A stretch of DNA of 64,000 bases from Oegoconia quadripuncta. Its lineage: Eukaryota; Arthropoda; Insecta; Lepidoptera; Autostichidae. The translations under genes and the position numbers were made by a program. The stretch is taken from the NCBI GenBank assembly GCA_949316235.1, contig OX438743.1:30969242-31033241 (forward strand), given 5' to 3'. Of this stretch, positions 41,276 through 51,150 are shown piece by piece. Within the stretch, counting starts at the first letter, position 1; every line of letters starts with the position of its first letter. Under the pieces are notes generated by a model, which was given only the letters and a program-made list of their open reading frames with translations, was not told the DNA's origin and did not search any database.

Positions 41276-41836
41276 AAATACCACCAATGTAACCAACGTT
41301 CTAGCTATTCTAGCTATTCTTGATAAACCAGCGTAGGTGCACTAAAGGCTTGTATCAATAAAACGATTTAAACCTGCTCTCCTACTTGCATTATATTTTT
41401 CATATACATAAGAACACTAAATCAATCACTTGTCGAATCGGCCGTCTGTCTGCTAATTTATCACATGACGGTACTTTGCTATATAAGTGCTATAACGCTG
41501 CTTTCACGAAGGTCATTACCAGTTGTCAACTGCCAGTTGTAGAGAAACCCAAGGGAATCAAGACGTAAATACATTGATTAAAACCAACTGTTCCGTAGCC
41601 CTGCCCTTTATATCGCTGACAGCATTTACGCTGCAGGTGGTAGAACATCGACAGTAGGAAGCTGCTACGTCTTCGTACGCGCATGCGTACGATATACTAT
41701 CTCGAATCTATCTGGTCGATGGCCAATTCCTAACGGAATCACCTTCATTATTTTGAATAAATAATTGTTGCATTTGTGAAAGTGCACGAAGGTGCTGCAG
41801 TGCCCAGCGGCGAAACCAGGATAGCAACAGACCCAG
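41276..41836. other. No recognised feature
   Basis: Includes a 10-bp direct repeat (TTCTAGCTATTCTAGCTATT, near 41300). No supported gene. Confidence 0.4.
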
Positions 41837-41978
41837 GGGTTCTATTACATCATTTCATTGTTATCGTCATCGGTTACATTGTGACATGTGATTGGTTGGC
41901 TCATCCCTGGTTCGGCAAATTGACGGTTTCTCATTGGTCAATGTAATCGTTAACGATACCGATTACGTAATCTTAGGG
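41837..41978. mobile_element. MITE-like unit, relative of 21940-22092
   Basis: GGTTCTATTACATCATTTCA, GTTATCGTCATCGGTTACAT, TTGACGGTTTCTCATTGG and CGTAATCTTAGGG occur in the same order as in the copy inside SINE-3. Confidence 0.65.
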
Positions 41979-41984
41979 TTGGTG

Positions 41985-42300
41985 GCAAATCGCGTCATTT
42001 TACAACGGTTTATCGTTCGATCGGAACGCTTTTGGTTTTGATTTACATTTGGTTTAGCTGTTGCAAAAAATTGGTAACGCGCTATTTTTCCTAAATGGTT
42101 AATCGTTGACTTGGAGTCTATGGTCTGTGACGTTACCAACGTAAAACCAAACGTAATACGTTTCGAGCTTACCAGGAGTATTAAAAAATATTAAGCTGAT
42201 TTACGTTAAAATGATTAGCGCGATACGATTCGTGCTTATCGTAAGGTTTTTGGTTGTGGTTTTGTTTCGGTATTGCTTATTTTTCAGCATATTCATGGCT
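41985..42300 (+). repeat. Repeat I, copy 1
   Basis: Shares TTTTACAACGGTTTATCGTT-like, CGGAACGCTTTTGGTTTTG, AAATGATTAGCGCGATACGA and GTGCTTATCGTAAGGTTTTT blocks with 55010-55300 in the same orientation. Class unknown; no coding frame. Confidence 0.6.
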
Positions 42301-42396
42301 ACAGCTTGAACGTTATCGGCGGTGTTCAAATCGTCATCCATGCAGTACCGACCCTTGCTAAACAACTCTTACGGCCATGCTTCACCAACATTATAT

Positions 42397-42659
42397 AAAA
42401 TAAATAAATAAAATAAAATATCCTTAGACATACACACAACGCCATCTAGTTCCACAGTAAGCAACTATAGGCTTGTGTTGTGGTTGATATACTACATAAA
42501 TACATTTTTTTTGTAATTATATACTTATTATAAATGAAAACATCCATAACTCGGGTACAAATGTCCGTATTCACAACATATGCCCCTAGCGGGATTCGAA
42601 CCCGCAACCTTTTGGTATAGTGACCAGAGTTGCTAACCACCACACCAAACAGGTCGTCG
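42397..42659 (-). repeat. SINE-1 copy
   Basis: Reverse orientation with AACGCCATCTAGTTCCACAG, CATCCATAACTCGGGTACAA, GCGGGATTCGAACCCGCAAC and CACACCAAACAGGTCGTC. An internal deletion removes part of the CCAGATGG block. Confidence 0.85.
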
Positions 42660-43574
42660 ATTATATGGTCTGGTCACCCCTCTAAGCTCCTACCTCTTCC
42701 GCCAAACACCAATATATGCGGACATTGAAGGGGGTATATACCTCTATAATAATCAGGACAATTGTTTACCGATATGATTAAATATTTGTCATGTCAGCGT
42801 CACAAATGTCAAATATTAAAACCAAATTAAAAAATAATGTCAATTAGGTCCAAAATTTTATATCTGCTAGATTTTTTTGTAATACTATTAATGGTAATAC
42901 TATTAAAATAAAAACTAATAAAAATTTTATTATGAAGGCAATTGAACTGACGTGACGGGTCATAGACGTAACAATGGGGTGTCACTGAGTCCATCACCGT
43001 GCTCAATACATGCGCAGATTAATTCGGAATTAAGTTTGCCTTATCTGTCTGCTTGAGTTATATACGAGTTAATACGAGTTAGAACGACTAAACGGATAAT
43101 TAAAAAAAAAACAATCAATAATCTTGTAAAGGAGAAATCACAACTCTTCATCTTTGGTTTCACTGGTGTCGGGTAAAATAGCTAGTAACTATAACATACC
43201 GTGAATCAGTGTGTTAAGTAGATAGTTATTATCGTTCAATAAATCGCTTCCATTAATCTGTTTGTGACATCTCTTACGTGTAAAATTAGCGAGAACGTGA
43301 ATGGTGGTTCATGACTTGCAGTAACTATGTATGTAAAATATTATATATAGAGAGGCATTGACTAACGTATCCTACTCAAGAAAAACATACAAATGGTGGA
43401 ATTAAGAACCTCCTCCTTTTTGAAGTCGGTTAACAATTGGGTACGTTTGACTCAAACTCACTCAATACTCTTCGTACTTTTTAATAATCTGTACCATGCC
43501 TTGGTAGACTGAGAGTCGTGTTCATTTTATGTTCATGTTCGAAGCTGATGCAAATAATGTCATCATTACCATCT
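42660..43574. other. No recognised feature
   Basis: AT-rich, no exon or repeat relative found. Confidence 0.4.
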
Positions 43575-43790
43575 GACCCTAGTTGCTGGCGTAGCTACAA
43601 CGGCCGCCAAGCGAAAGTGGGACTGGGCTGGCCCTGTTTGTCGCATGCCAGATGACTTGTGAGATGCTGGGACTGGCTGGATAAGTTCCTCAACAACTGG
43701 TGAGAGGAAGCCCGGGACAGAGAGACGTGGAGAGAGAGGAGGGAGGCCTTTGCCCAGCAGTGGGACAGCATGAACCCCTGATAAATATAC
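43575..43790 (+). pseudogene. LINE ORF end (RTE/CR1-like), frameshifted
   Basis: One frame reads AAKRKWDWAGPVCRMPDDL then a stop; another continues ERRGERGGRPLPSSGT, while the correct frame reads RDVEREEGGLCPAVGQHEP. The K-W-x-W-A-G-H-V-C-R-M string and a final Q-Q-W-D-like end typify the C-terminus of LINE ORFs. Confidence 0.6.
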
Positions 43791-45164
43791 CATCATATAG
43801 ACCACAGACCGTCGAGGCTTCAAGCCTTTATTTTAACGTAGATACATCATTTGTTGAATGTCAATTAAAACCGACTGGAAGTAATAAGAAAGCTTATTGC
43901 ATTTATCTGTCAGTCAGTGTATGTCTAAGCTACTACCACCGGAAAGGGATATTATCTCTGAGAAAAGAACACATAATCATTGTGTGATGATAAAACAGTC
44001 GAATTTCTTTTGTAAAGTTTCAGATGGTATGTTTTTTTTACATAAACTTTATAAAATTAAATTAAACCAAAGGATAAACCATATTCAATAAACAAAAGCC
44101 CAAGTAAGAATTACAAAATAAAGTCGTAATTTTTAGTAGCCGAACTGTATGACACTCAAAATAAATGTTACAGACGAGCTTACTTTTTGCTGAAAAATAC
44201 TTTGACCGTCGCCGTCACGGTGGTGGGTGGGAAAATTCGTGCATTTTTTCTTTTGTTTTTCGTTTCAATTTATGACAGTGTCTCAATTTGAGTAACACCA
44301 ATGCGAATCGCATAAGCTAGGGCTGTTCCTTAAATAATTAAAATATTTTGAAAGACTTCCCTTTATTTATCGGAAAATTTTAAATAACCAAAATGCAAGC
44401 AATATTTCCGGTAATTTAAATGTTTTTCCACATAGTTTGCTGGTAACCGTGGCAAATACTTGTAACATCACTGCGACAAGTGACATCTCTAATTAAAGAG
44501 CTAATTTACCGATCACGAACAGGAGGCCTTAAGGCTAGCCGGTGTTTGCACAAGCATGTCACGAATGTCATTTCTACTATATTTATGTTTTCAATGGCAA
44601 AAAAATTAAAGTATTTCGAAGAAGCATGGCCTTATATGGTGATAAATGTGTTATAGACAAAACATAACGCATCAGGAAATAGAGCACGTGGCTCTGTAAA
44701 AAATTAAATTTACGATTTCAGGTACTCATTTAGATATGTTTTTTTTTCTACGAAAGAGAAAGCCCTACGGTCTTTTCACCTTTAAGTAACGAATACGAAT
44801 ATGGAAGTCTAATCATAAATTATAACATATTTTTATAATCCTGAACTGAAGAAAAACTGAACTATGGTTGGTCGAAATCAATTCTTTAAATTAATTACAG
44901 ATTACTATACTACATCCGCAGCTTGGATTGTGAAATTATTATTTTTTATGAATATCTGGACATTTATGTGTGGTATTTAGAAAACAAAACATAAATTATA
45001 GGTCATGATTATAGATAAATGTCATTATTACAAGAAAACCTGACTAGTTCAACAATGGCTTCTGGCACCGATCGGTGTCGCAGAGGTTTAGTGGAAAAAA
45101 TATTAGTCTATTGATCTATCAAAGAGCAACGATAATTTCATTCACCAATAGTTACATATTTTCA
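43791..45164. other. No recognised feature
   Basis: AT-rich. A GTCGCCGTCACGGTGG spot at about 44208 is the only GC-rich island. Nothing coding is supported. Confidence 0.4.
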
Positions 45165-45905
45165 CTATTAGTGCACAGCTACGTTCACTGGGAGAGTAAC
45201 CATAATCCACCGGATTGGTTGATAGGTCAGAAGGGCAATTCTCGTAATATCTCGTATTACAATTACAGTCAAAATTCAGTTCGGATCCAGTCTCGATCTC
45301 CTAAATGTCAAATACGACATTAAATATAAAGATTCGTAATGTAATTATATCGAAATGTGATCGAAAGTTGAACAAAGCTCTCACTATTAATTGTTCAGTA
45401 TTGCCCAGCTGAAGTGATATAAGTAGTTTTTTGACAAATGTGAAAGAGAATAAATAGAAGGAAGCAAGCGCATATTTGACGAACAGTCAATTTTTTAAAT
45501 CTCGAACTTGATGTTAAAAGCTTTGTTCAACTTTCGATCACATTTCGATATAATCACATTACAAACCTTTATATTGTAGTACGAGAATGACGTATTTGAC
45601 ATTTGGAGACCGAGACTAGATCCGAACTGAATTTTGACTGTAATTGTAATAAGAGATATTACGAGAATTGCCCTTCAGATTCGTGGCCACTTGACATTTT
45701 TAAGCAGCCCCTATGGCCTACCGACTTGACTTATACAAATGCCTTCAATTGAAAACAACCAAGACGACCTATTTAGCCTGGCCTTCGAAAATCGGAGACA
45801 CTCATATTAAATTGCCACTAGTGATCATACATCCAAGAACTGACCGTGATTGCTTAACTTCACTAATCAAAAACGAATGGCGAAAACTATTATATCACGA
45901 GTCCT
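45165..45905 (+). repeat. Repeat D, interrupted by a foldback element
   Basis: The left part (45165-45230) has GGGAGAGTAACCATAATCCA and CCGGATTGGTTGATAGG. The right part (45675-45905) has TGGCCTACCGACTTGAC, CCTTCGAAAATCGGAGACAC and AAGAACTGACCGTG. Together they give the family order seen at 29083-29400. Confidence 0.75.
45231..45674. mobile_element. Foldback element, arms about 150 bp
   Basis: Arms 45231-45379 and 45519-45674 are about 90% complementary by eye, from AAGGGCAATTCTCGTAATAT at the outer ends to GTTGAACAAAGCT at the inner ends, around a 139-bp centre. TCAG flanks both sides (45227-45230 and 45675-45678). No coding frame. Transcripts would form a long hairpin. Confidence 0.88.
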
Positions 45906-45994
45906 TATTAGAAGCACGTCTTGTAAGATTTTTAGGAGTTGCGAGCAAAATATGCAAGTGCTCAAAAATTTTTCCTAATTTTCACACAAGTGGT

Positions 45995-46359
45995 TAGAAT
46001 ACACAAAGAGGAATTCAGCTATTTTGACAATGTCAAAAAACTGTGCTGTAATTTAGGTGCTGCATAGGTCTTCAAAATCAACGACGTTAATTAGATGTCC
46101 TTGTGAAAAGGGGCAGCGTAGACAACGGACTTTTTATAGGCCGGACAAAAAAAAACAAATCGGACAATTTTGCGAGAATGCTCATTTAAAACATGACAGA
46201 TCATCAGACACAATAGAAGTTTTATTGTTATAACGTCGAGAGACGGGTTTTGTCCCGGAACGTGTTAAACTCCAGTGACACAATTTTTTTCCTTTGGCAC
46301 TATTTCAGCACAATTTTTTGACATTGTCAAAATAGCTGAATTCTACTGTGTGAATTCTA
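45995..46359. mobile_element. MITE with inverted ends of about 54 bp
   Basis: An inner 38 bp (46011-46048 and 46306-46343), GAATTCAGCTATTTTGACAA and beyond, is complementary with one mismatch. A further 16 bp outside (TAGAATACACAAAGAG against TAGAATTCACACAGTA) is about 75% alike. The 365-bp element has no coding frame. Confidence 0.8.
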
Positions 46360-46664
46360 GTATTAACATTAACGTACATGTTAACTTTCTTTTGTTTTTT
46401 ATGTAAAGCTTCATTCAATTTCAACCGGTATCAAAGAGAGTGTCAATGCAAATGGACAACAATAACATTAATGTGAACCGCCTAATTACGTATGCGCGGC
46501 ACGTCAAGACCATTTTTCCTGTCCATCTATTTATCAGAGATTCAGGCTATGACGTGGCCATTGCCAAGGTATATCCAGTCATAAGTTTTCCTTTCGCCTT
46601 CCTCATACGGGGGTAGAATTCTAAAGTCACGAATATCCGCCAAAATTGACTTCACCATCATCGC

Positions 46665-46708
46665 TGGAGCATTAGCTCCATTCCAGAAGAATTATCTTCT
46701 GGAATGGA
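46665..46708. repeat. Two chained hairpins with ATTA loops
   Basis: TGGAGC-ATTA-GCTCCA (46665-46680) overlaps a perfect 14-bp-arm palindrome (46677-46690 and 46695-46708), also with loop ATTA. The shared TCCA belongs to both. Confidence 0.85.
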
Positions 46709-46956
46709 AATCGCGACTAGGTAAATGTAAAGTGGGATTGCAAGCTAGATTAGATTAGATTAGATACGAGATAAAATGACAGGTTGCTAGAAGCTGTTCA
46801 TACGGTTAGGTCAAATTATTTTTAAATAATCTCTGGAAGAGTAGTAATTCGATTAAAAAAAATATTTCACTAGGCAAAAGGAAGCTACACTATTCTCGAA
46901 CTACATAGGCTATGTTTGTTTTTGATAATTTATCTATCCATATTTATTGTGCTGTT

Positions 46957-47215
46957 TGGTTTCAGCACATAAAAAGAATAGAACCAACCATTTCCATTTT
47001 CACGACACCCACTTAAAGAAACCATTTCTTTAAGTGGGTGTCGTGAAAAAACATTTACAGACTTAAACGTTTTAATGGTGATAGGGTCATCCCATGCTAG
47101 GTGTACATATTTGTATATGATGAACAGTGGATGTTATTTCAAGCATTAAACTTTTAATGTTTGGATGTCCAAACCCTAATGTTTGGGATATCTCTGACCA
47201 CTTTATTTATTTATA
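46957..47215 (+). repeat. Repeat A with an internal perfect palindrome
   Basis: Family order: TTTGGTTTCAGCACATAAAA, AATGGTGATAGGGTCATCCC, TTAATGTTTGGATGTCC, GGGATATCTCTGACCAC. At 46997-47049 the usual CTTCCCGTGGGTGTCGTAAA segment is replaced by exact 25-bp inverted arms (46997-47021 and 47025-47049) around CCA. Confidence 0.88.
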
Positions 47216-47920
47216 TAAAATAGTAAATACATAAATAATATAAGTGGGTACATAAAACATTCCATAACAGGTATACATTTCATGATTATTTTCCTATATG
47301 TGTACTTGCCTACTTACAAGGAATTTCTTTCGGTTATTCTTTATAATAACAACAAGATTTTATCTCGGAAAAACTTTAAAAGATATAGGTACCTAACCTA
47401 TAAAGTAAAAAATAATGAGTGTAAAATTGTTTTATCATGTAAATGTGGTCATAAAGGACATTTAAACTAATGTCTTGGAAAATGATGCATGTTGATCACG
47501 TTTTGACCAAAAGTAGTATGTATGTCGCTAATGTAACCTAAACCCGTTTAACTCTATGTTAAGTAAAGTACGTGTCTACCACAGATAAGTAGTCCGAATA
47601 TTTCATCTCAACATGCGTATACTCATTCGATCTTATTTACCTACGTATTTGAAAATTCATATTCCAAAGTGATATTTTATGTGGTTTTCATTGAACTAAT
47701 TAATGATGCCTGACTGTAACATCAAGACGAGATTGAGCAAGTCTTGATTTTAAGTCCACATACAGGAAGAGAAATTCCTTATTGTACGCACCATAACAAT
47801 ATACCGGAAAATAACTTATACACGTGTACAAAAGCGGTAATATCCTGACAACCACGAAAAATATCCCTCTCACCCAAAAAATTTGAATTTTTCCATCCAT
47901 TTTTCGACCATTCCCCATTC
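47216..47920. other. No recognised feature
   Basis: AT-rich interval, no repeat relative or coding frame I can support. Confidence 0.4.
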
Positions 47921-48340
47921 ATCCCATTAACTGGTGATGCCACTCTTGATTACGAACAACTTTCCCCAAGGAACCATAGTCGAATTCGATCAAAACAATT
48001 CCGATTACCCTTGCAAAGTTAACCATTCTGAAACCACCTTTTTTTTCGCGGGGAAACGCATTAAGCGTACCGCTCGCCTGGGGGAAGGCGAGACGGTTAT
48101 GTGGGACTCCCCTCCCTATCGGGAGGGATACCCACTAAAACCCCACGGCGACCTTCTTCGGCAGTAGGGAGGACCTGGGAACGCATAAGCGGCTCCAGGT
48201 CCCCCCGCCCCGCCTCCCCTCGCCCCCCCCCCCCCTTCTGAAACCACCTACTATGGAAATCCATCAATTTTCTGATGAATTCGACTATGGTTCCTAATGA
48301 AAAGTTGTTCATAATCAGGAGTTGAGTCACCAGTAAACAT
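47921..48340. mobile_element. Foldback element carrying an R1 tail
   Basis: Arms about 47930-48000 and 48265-48334 are imperfect reverse complements, sharing ACTGGTGA, GAACAACTTT, GGAACCATAGTCGAATTC. The centre holds the 197-bp R1-type insertion at 48039-48235. Confidence 0.8.
48039..48235 (-). mobile_element. 5'-truncated R1-type LINE tail
   Basis: A poly(T) at the left (minus-strand poly(A)) is followed by CGGGGAAACGCATTA, the complement of the tip of the R1 fragment at 41240-41275, then GTTATGTGGGACTCCC and a C-rich end. A 13-bp target duplication TTCTGAAACCACC lies at 48026-48038 and 48236-48248. No ORF. Confidence 0.85.
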
Positions 48341-48470
48341 GAATTAAAGTTCACTCTGTAGACCATGGTTCTGTAAACGGGATTAAATTTTGCATCAGGA
48401 CCATTGACTTCAGTCTGGGGCTTGCAATTTCATTGTTGGTTCTCGTTGTGTCTTGCTATTCTTACGTACT

Positions 48471-48739
48471 AGCGTCGGTGGCTCAGCGGTTAAGAAGCGG
48501 TTTGCCAATTTAGGAGATCCTGGTTCAATGGCAGGCCATGTACCAATGAGTTTTTAAATTTAATTTAATTACTTATATGCATTTATCCGACTGCTCTGAA
48601 ACTGTGAAGTAAAACATGGTGAGGAAACCTGCATGCCTGAGAAATAAAGGCATTCTAAGGCATGTGAAGTCCCCAACCCGCATTGGGCCAGCATCGTGAA
48701 CAATGCCAATACTCCCTCATATACGAGGGAAGGCCTGCG
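48471..48739 (+). repeat. SINE-4, full copy
   Basis: tRNA-like head AGCGTCGGTGGCTCAGCGG with TTAAGAAGCGG and CCTGGTTCAATGGC, then ACTCATTGGTACATGG-type sequence in complement, CCTGCATGCCTGAGAAATAA, and tail CCCCAACCCGCATTGGGCCA. Confidence 0.85.
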
Positions 48740-48956
48740 ATTCTTACTTATTAAAACAGATCAAGTCTTGGGGTGCAAGATCAAAACCGATATGCGAGGG
48801 TAAAATCCAGCAGGATAGACATAGGAGCTGTATCTGTGTAACCAGGCAATACAGCGACTTTGTGATTATACCTAAGTCCTTCGACCTTACAAATATGCTT
48901 GTTGAGATGACACACAAACAAACTCACTTTTGGGTTCTCTGGAGGAATGATGTAGC

Positions 48957-49222
48957 ATTATTCTTTATATTTCCTGCCATTTGCATATTTTGAGATTTGG
49001 TGTGTATAATAAAGGATTAGTGTGCAATAAAAGTCAGTGATTGTGTACAAGTGAAAGGAAGTGTAAATATATGACTGAGCTTTAAAGAAGCCAAGAGCTT
49101 CAGTAACGCATTGTGCCTTTAACGACATTAACGAAATTATGAATTTATTCGCTGGTATTACATTCGACACTGATAGAAATGTTGCCAGAATTGACTGATA
49201 ATTTACAATAATAGGAAGAAGA
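48957..49222 (+). repeat. Repeat L, copy 2
   Basis: ATATTTCCTGCCATTTGCAT, TGTGTACAAGTGAAAGGAAG, TATGACTGAGCTTTAAAG and CGACACTGATAGAAATGTTG align in order with 24625-24905. Confidence 0.6.
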
Positions 49223-49284
49223 AGAAACTTAAACTACACTGTTTACCTATAGATAATTTAATTTAAAGTAACCCTAGTTAAAAT

Positions 49285-49510
49285 AAAAGAAACCGGCCAA
49301 GTGCGTGTCGGGCCACGCGCAGTGTAGGGTTTCCCTACTTGCCCTAACAATATGCGGACTTGGAAGGGGGCTTTTTGTTGTTTGATAAATAACTTTCACG
49401 GGAAGTATATTTTATAAGTTATTCGACTATATTACTCATTAACTTGTAACCTACTTAGCTGTGATAGTTTTCTTTTAACTTCATTATACATATGTACTAC
49501 TGCCGTGAAT
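49285..49510 (+). repeat. Repeat J, copy 2
   Basis: Starts ACCGGCCAAGTGCGTGTCGG and contains ATTACTCATTAACTTGTAAC. See 37195-37480. Confidence 0.55.
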
Positions 49511-49639
49511 GTTTTATTACACCATTTTGTAGGCGCAATTAAAATGTATATCCATGCCAAATTACACTTTTGTAGTACTAAGAGCCTCTAAGCTAAGCCT
49601 CGGACATGTTGAAACTATAAGGGTTCCTTGTTGCCTGCG

Positions 49640-49695
49640 GAACCTCAAAAACGTTACGTAAACCAAAACCAAAAACGTTCCGTTCGAACAGTAGT
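49640..49695 (-). repeat. Repeat I fragment
   Basis: AACCAAAACCAAAAACGTTC and CGTTCGAACAG are the complement of the CGGAACGTTTTTGGTTTTGG block of repeat I. Confidence 0.5.
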
Positions 49696-49728
49696 GGTAG
49701 TATGACAACTTGCGATATAGTTTATCAC

Positions 49729-49858
49729 ACATTTTATCGTGGTCAGATTTTGACAGATGTCAAAATAAGCGACATAACAGTTGTACAGCAGCAGCAGCAT
49801 AGCAAGAAGAAGCAGAATTATGACAGAGGCGAGCGATATTATAACGTGTGATAAACGG
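49729..49858. mobile_element. Very small MITE
   Basis: Inverted ends GTTTATCACAC (left) and GTGTGATAAAC (right), with weaker matching further in (ATTTTATCG against TTATAATATCG). CAGCAGCAGCAG and AGAAGAAGAAG triplets lie inside. About 130 bp. Confidence 0.6.
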
Positions 49859-49879
49859 CTTTTTGGCGGGATCTTGGCG

Positions 49880-50090
49880 AGTGAAGTTGCATTTTTCTTT
49901 ATAATTCTTATAATTTGTGCATTCTAACTTTTTAAGCTTAATAATGGCAGAATATTGTGCATCAAACGTTAGTGATGGTGTACAAGTGAAGGGAAGTGTG
50001 AATTAAAGTGCGTAACGAAGCTTTCGGGTTCCCACAAGAAGCCGCCAAAATCTTTTGTAAGCATTCTGCCACTTTACTGAAGAATGACTT
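49880..50090 (+). repeat. Repeat L, copy 3
   Basis: CAGAATATTGTGCA, GTGTACAAGTGAAGGGAAGT and CATTCTGCCACTTTAC match copy 1 in part. Confidence 0.5.
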
Positions 50091-50242
50091 TGACTAGACT
50101 CTGTATACCCCAAGTATACGACGAATTACGTGTTTTAACTGAGACTGACTAATAAATTGAAGACATAAGAGAAATAAGTCATGGCTGTATGGGCTTAGAT
50201 CCCTTTGTCTTCTCCGAAAGGAGTGAATAAACGAATAAAAAA

Positions 50243-51150
50243 ATTGTGATAAACTCATGGACTTATTATATAAACAGGACTGAGTACTCGCCGCTGAAAA
50301 ACGAGCCGAGCAGGATGTGTAACGTAGAGGCCGTTTGTCTCTGTCTAACAGGGTGACCACAATATATTTGTTACTTGGGACAAATGTTGTAATAAAATAT
50401 TTGTCAAAAAACTTTGGCGTTTTGACATTAGCCGGCGTGAGCCATTTATTTCGCATTTCTTCATTTTTTGGGAAACTGCAACAATAGTACAACAGTCAGG
50501 ACCCTAATCAATCACACATATTTCACATATTTCGACTCATTTCAAGAATTCATGGGCATCCTACTTCTTTGATTTACAAAAATATTATTTTTAGCTTACC
50601 TGTGGAAAGATATGTTGCAACCACCATAGGATTCACTTGGGCAAGTATAAACGCAACACTTTTTCACCATTTTACTCCTTTTACTTGTTATGATATAACA
50701 AATACTTTAAAAAACTTTTGATGCAAAGAAAATTCAAAATCACACCGAACCGCCATGACATGACATGCTTTTCAGGGTTACCATAAAAATAACAAAATCG
50801 AAATAAAAATGTATGTTTTCTGTTTGATTTAAGAATATATGAAAAGAAATTAATGCGAATGTTATTTGTTTATTTATAATTGTTAAAATAACATAAAAAT
50901 ATAAGTGTTTCAATGGAATTTTTGAGTAGCCAAATCTGTTGATCATAATCATTTTTTTTGCTGGCAAGATGTAAGAACGAGACACACGGCCTCCGTTATT
51001 TCTATCTCTCTCGGCTCGGATTTGCCTTTGTGTATGGTGCATCCAATTTAATACCTTATTGCGTTGACATAGTGATCATTTTCCTAAATGATTCTTTTGA
51101 TAGTTATCAGTCCTGTTTAAATAATAAGTCCATGGATAAACTATATCGCG
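50243..51150 (-). mobile_element. Relic of a THAP-domain DNA transposon
   Basis: About 40 bp at the left (50243-50287: ATGGACTTATTATATAAACA, GGACTGA) is inverted at the right (51107-51147: TCAGTCCTGTTTAAATAATA, AGTCCATGG). Between them the minus strand encodes the start of a THAP zinc-finger protein (50670 down to 50340). THAP domains open P-element and Kolobok-type transposases, so this is probably a deletion derivative; the superfamily is uncertain. Confidence 0.55.
50340..50670 (-). pseudogene. THAP zinc-finger N-terminus, truncated
   Basis: Exon 1 (50670-50600) reads MVKKCCVYTCPSESYGGC then NISFH, with donor CACAG|GTAAGC. Exon 2 starts at 50475 (acceptor GTTGCAG|TTTC) and reads SFPKNEEMRNKWLT. 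CCVYTC supplies the first two zinc ligands, and FPK and W are THAP landmarks. The second half with the C-x2-H pair is missing: after KWLTPANV the frame reads unrelated KTPKFFDKYFITTF and later stops. So it cannot fold as a complete C2CH finger. Confidence 0.6.

Noticed and set aside
47934..48366. Open frames on both strands with proline- and glycine-rich parts
   Set aside because: They read through foldback arms and the R1 tail.
49690..49865. Hydrophobic minus-strand frame as the missing first channel helix
   Set aside because: The leucine run comes from CAGCAG and AAGAAG triplets inside a small MITE, it continues into repeat I, and it lacks the charged cap sequence expected after the helix.
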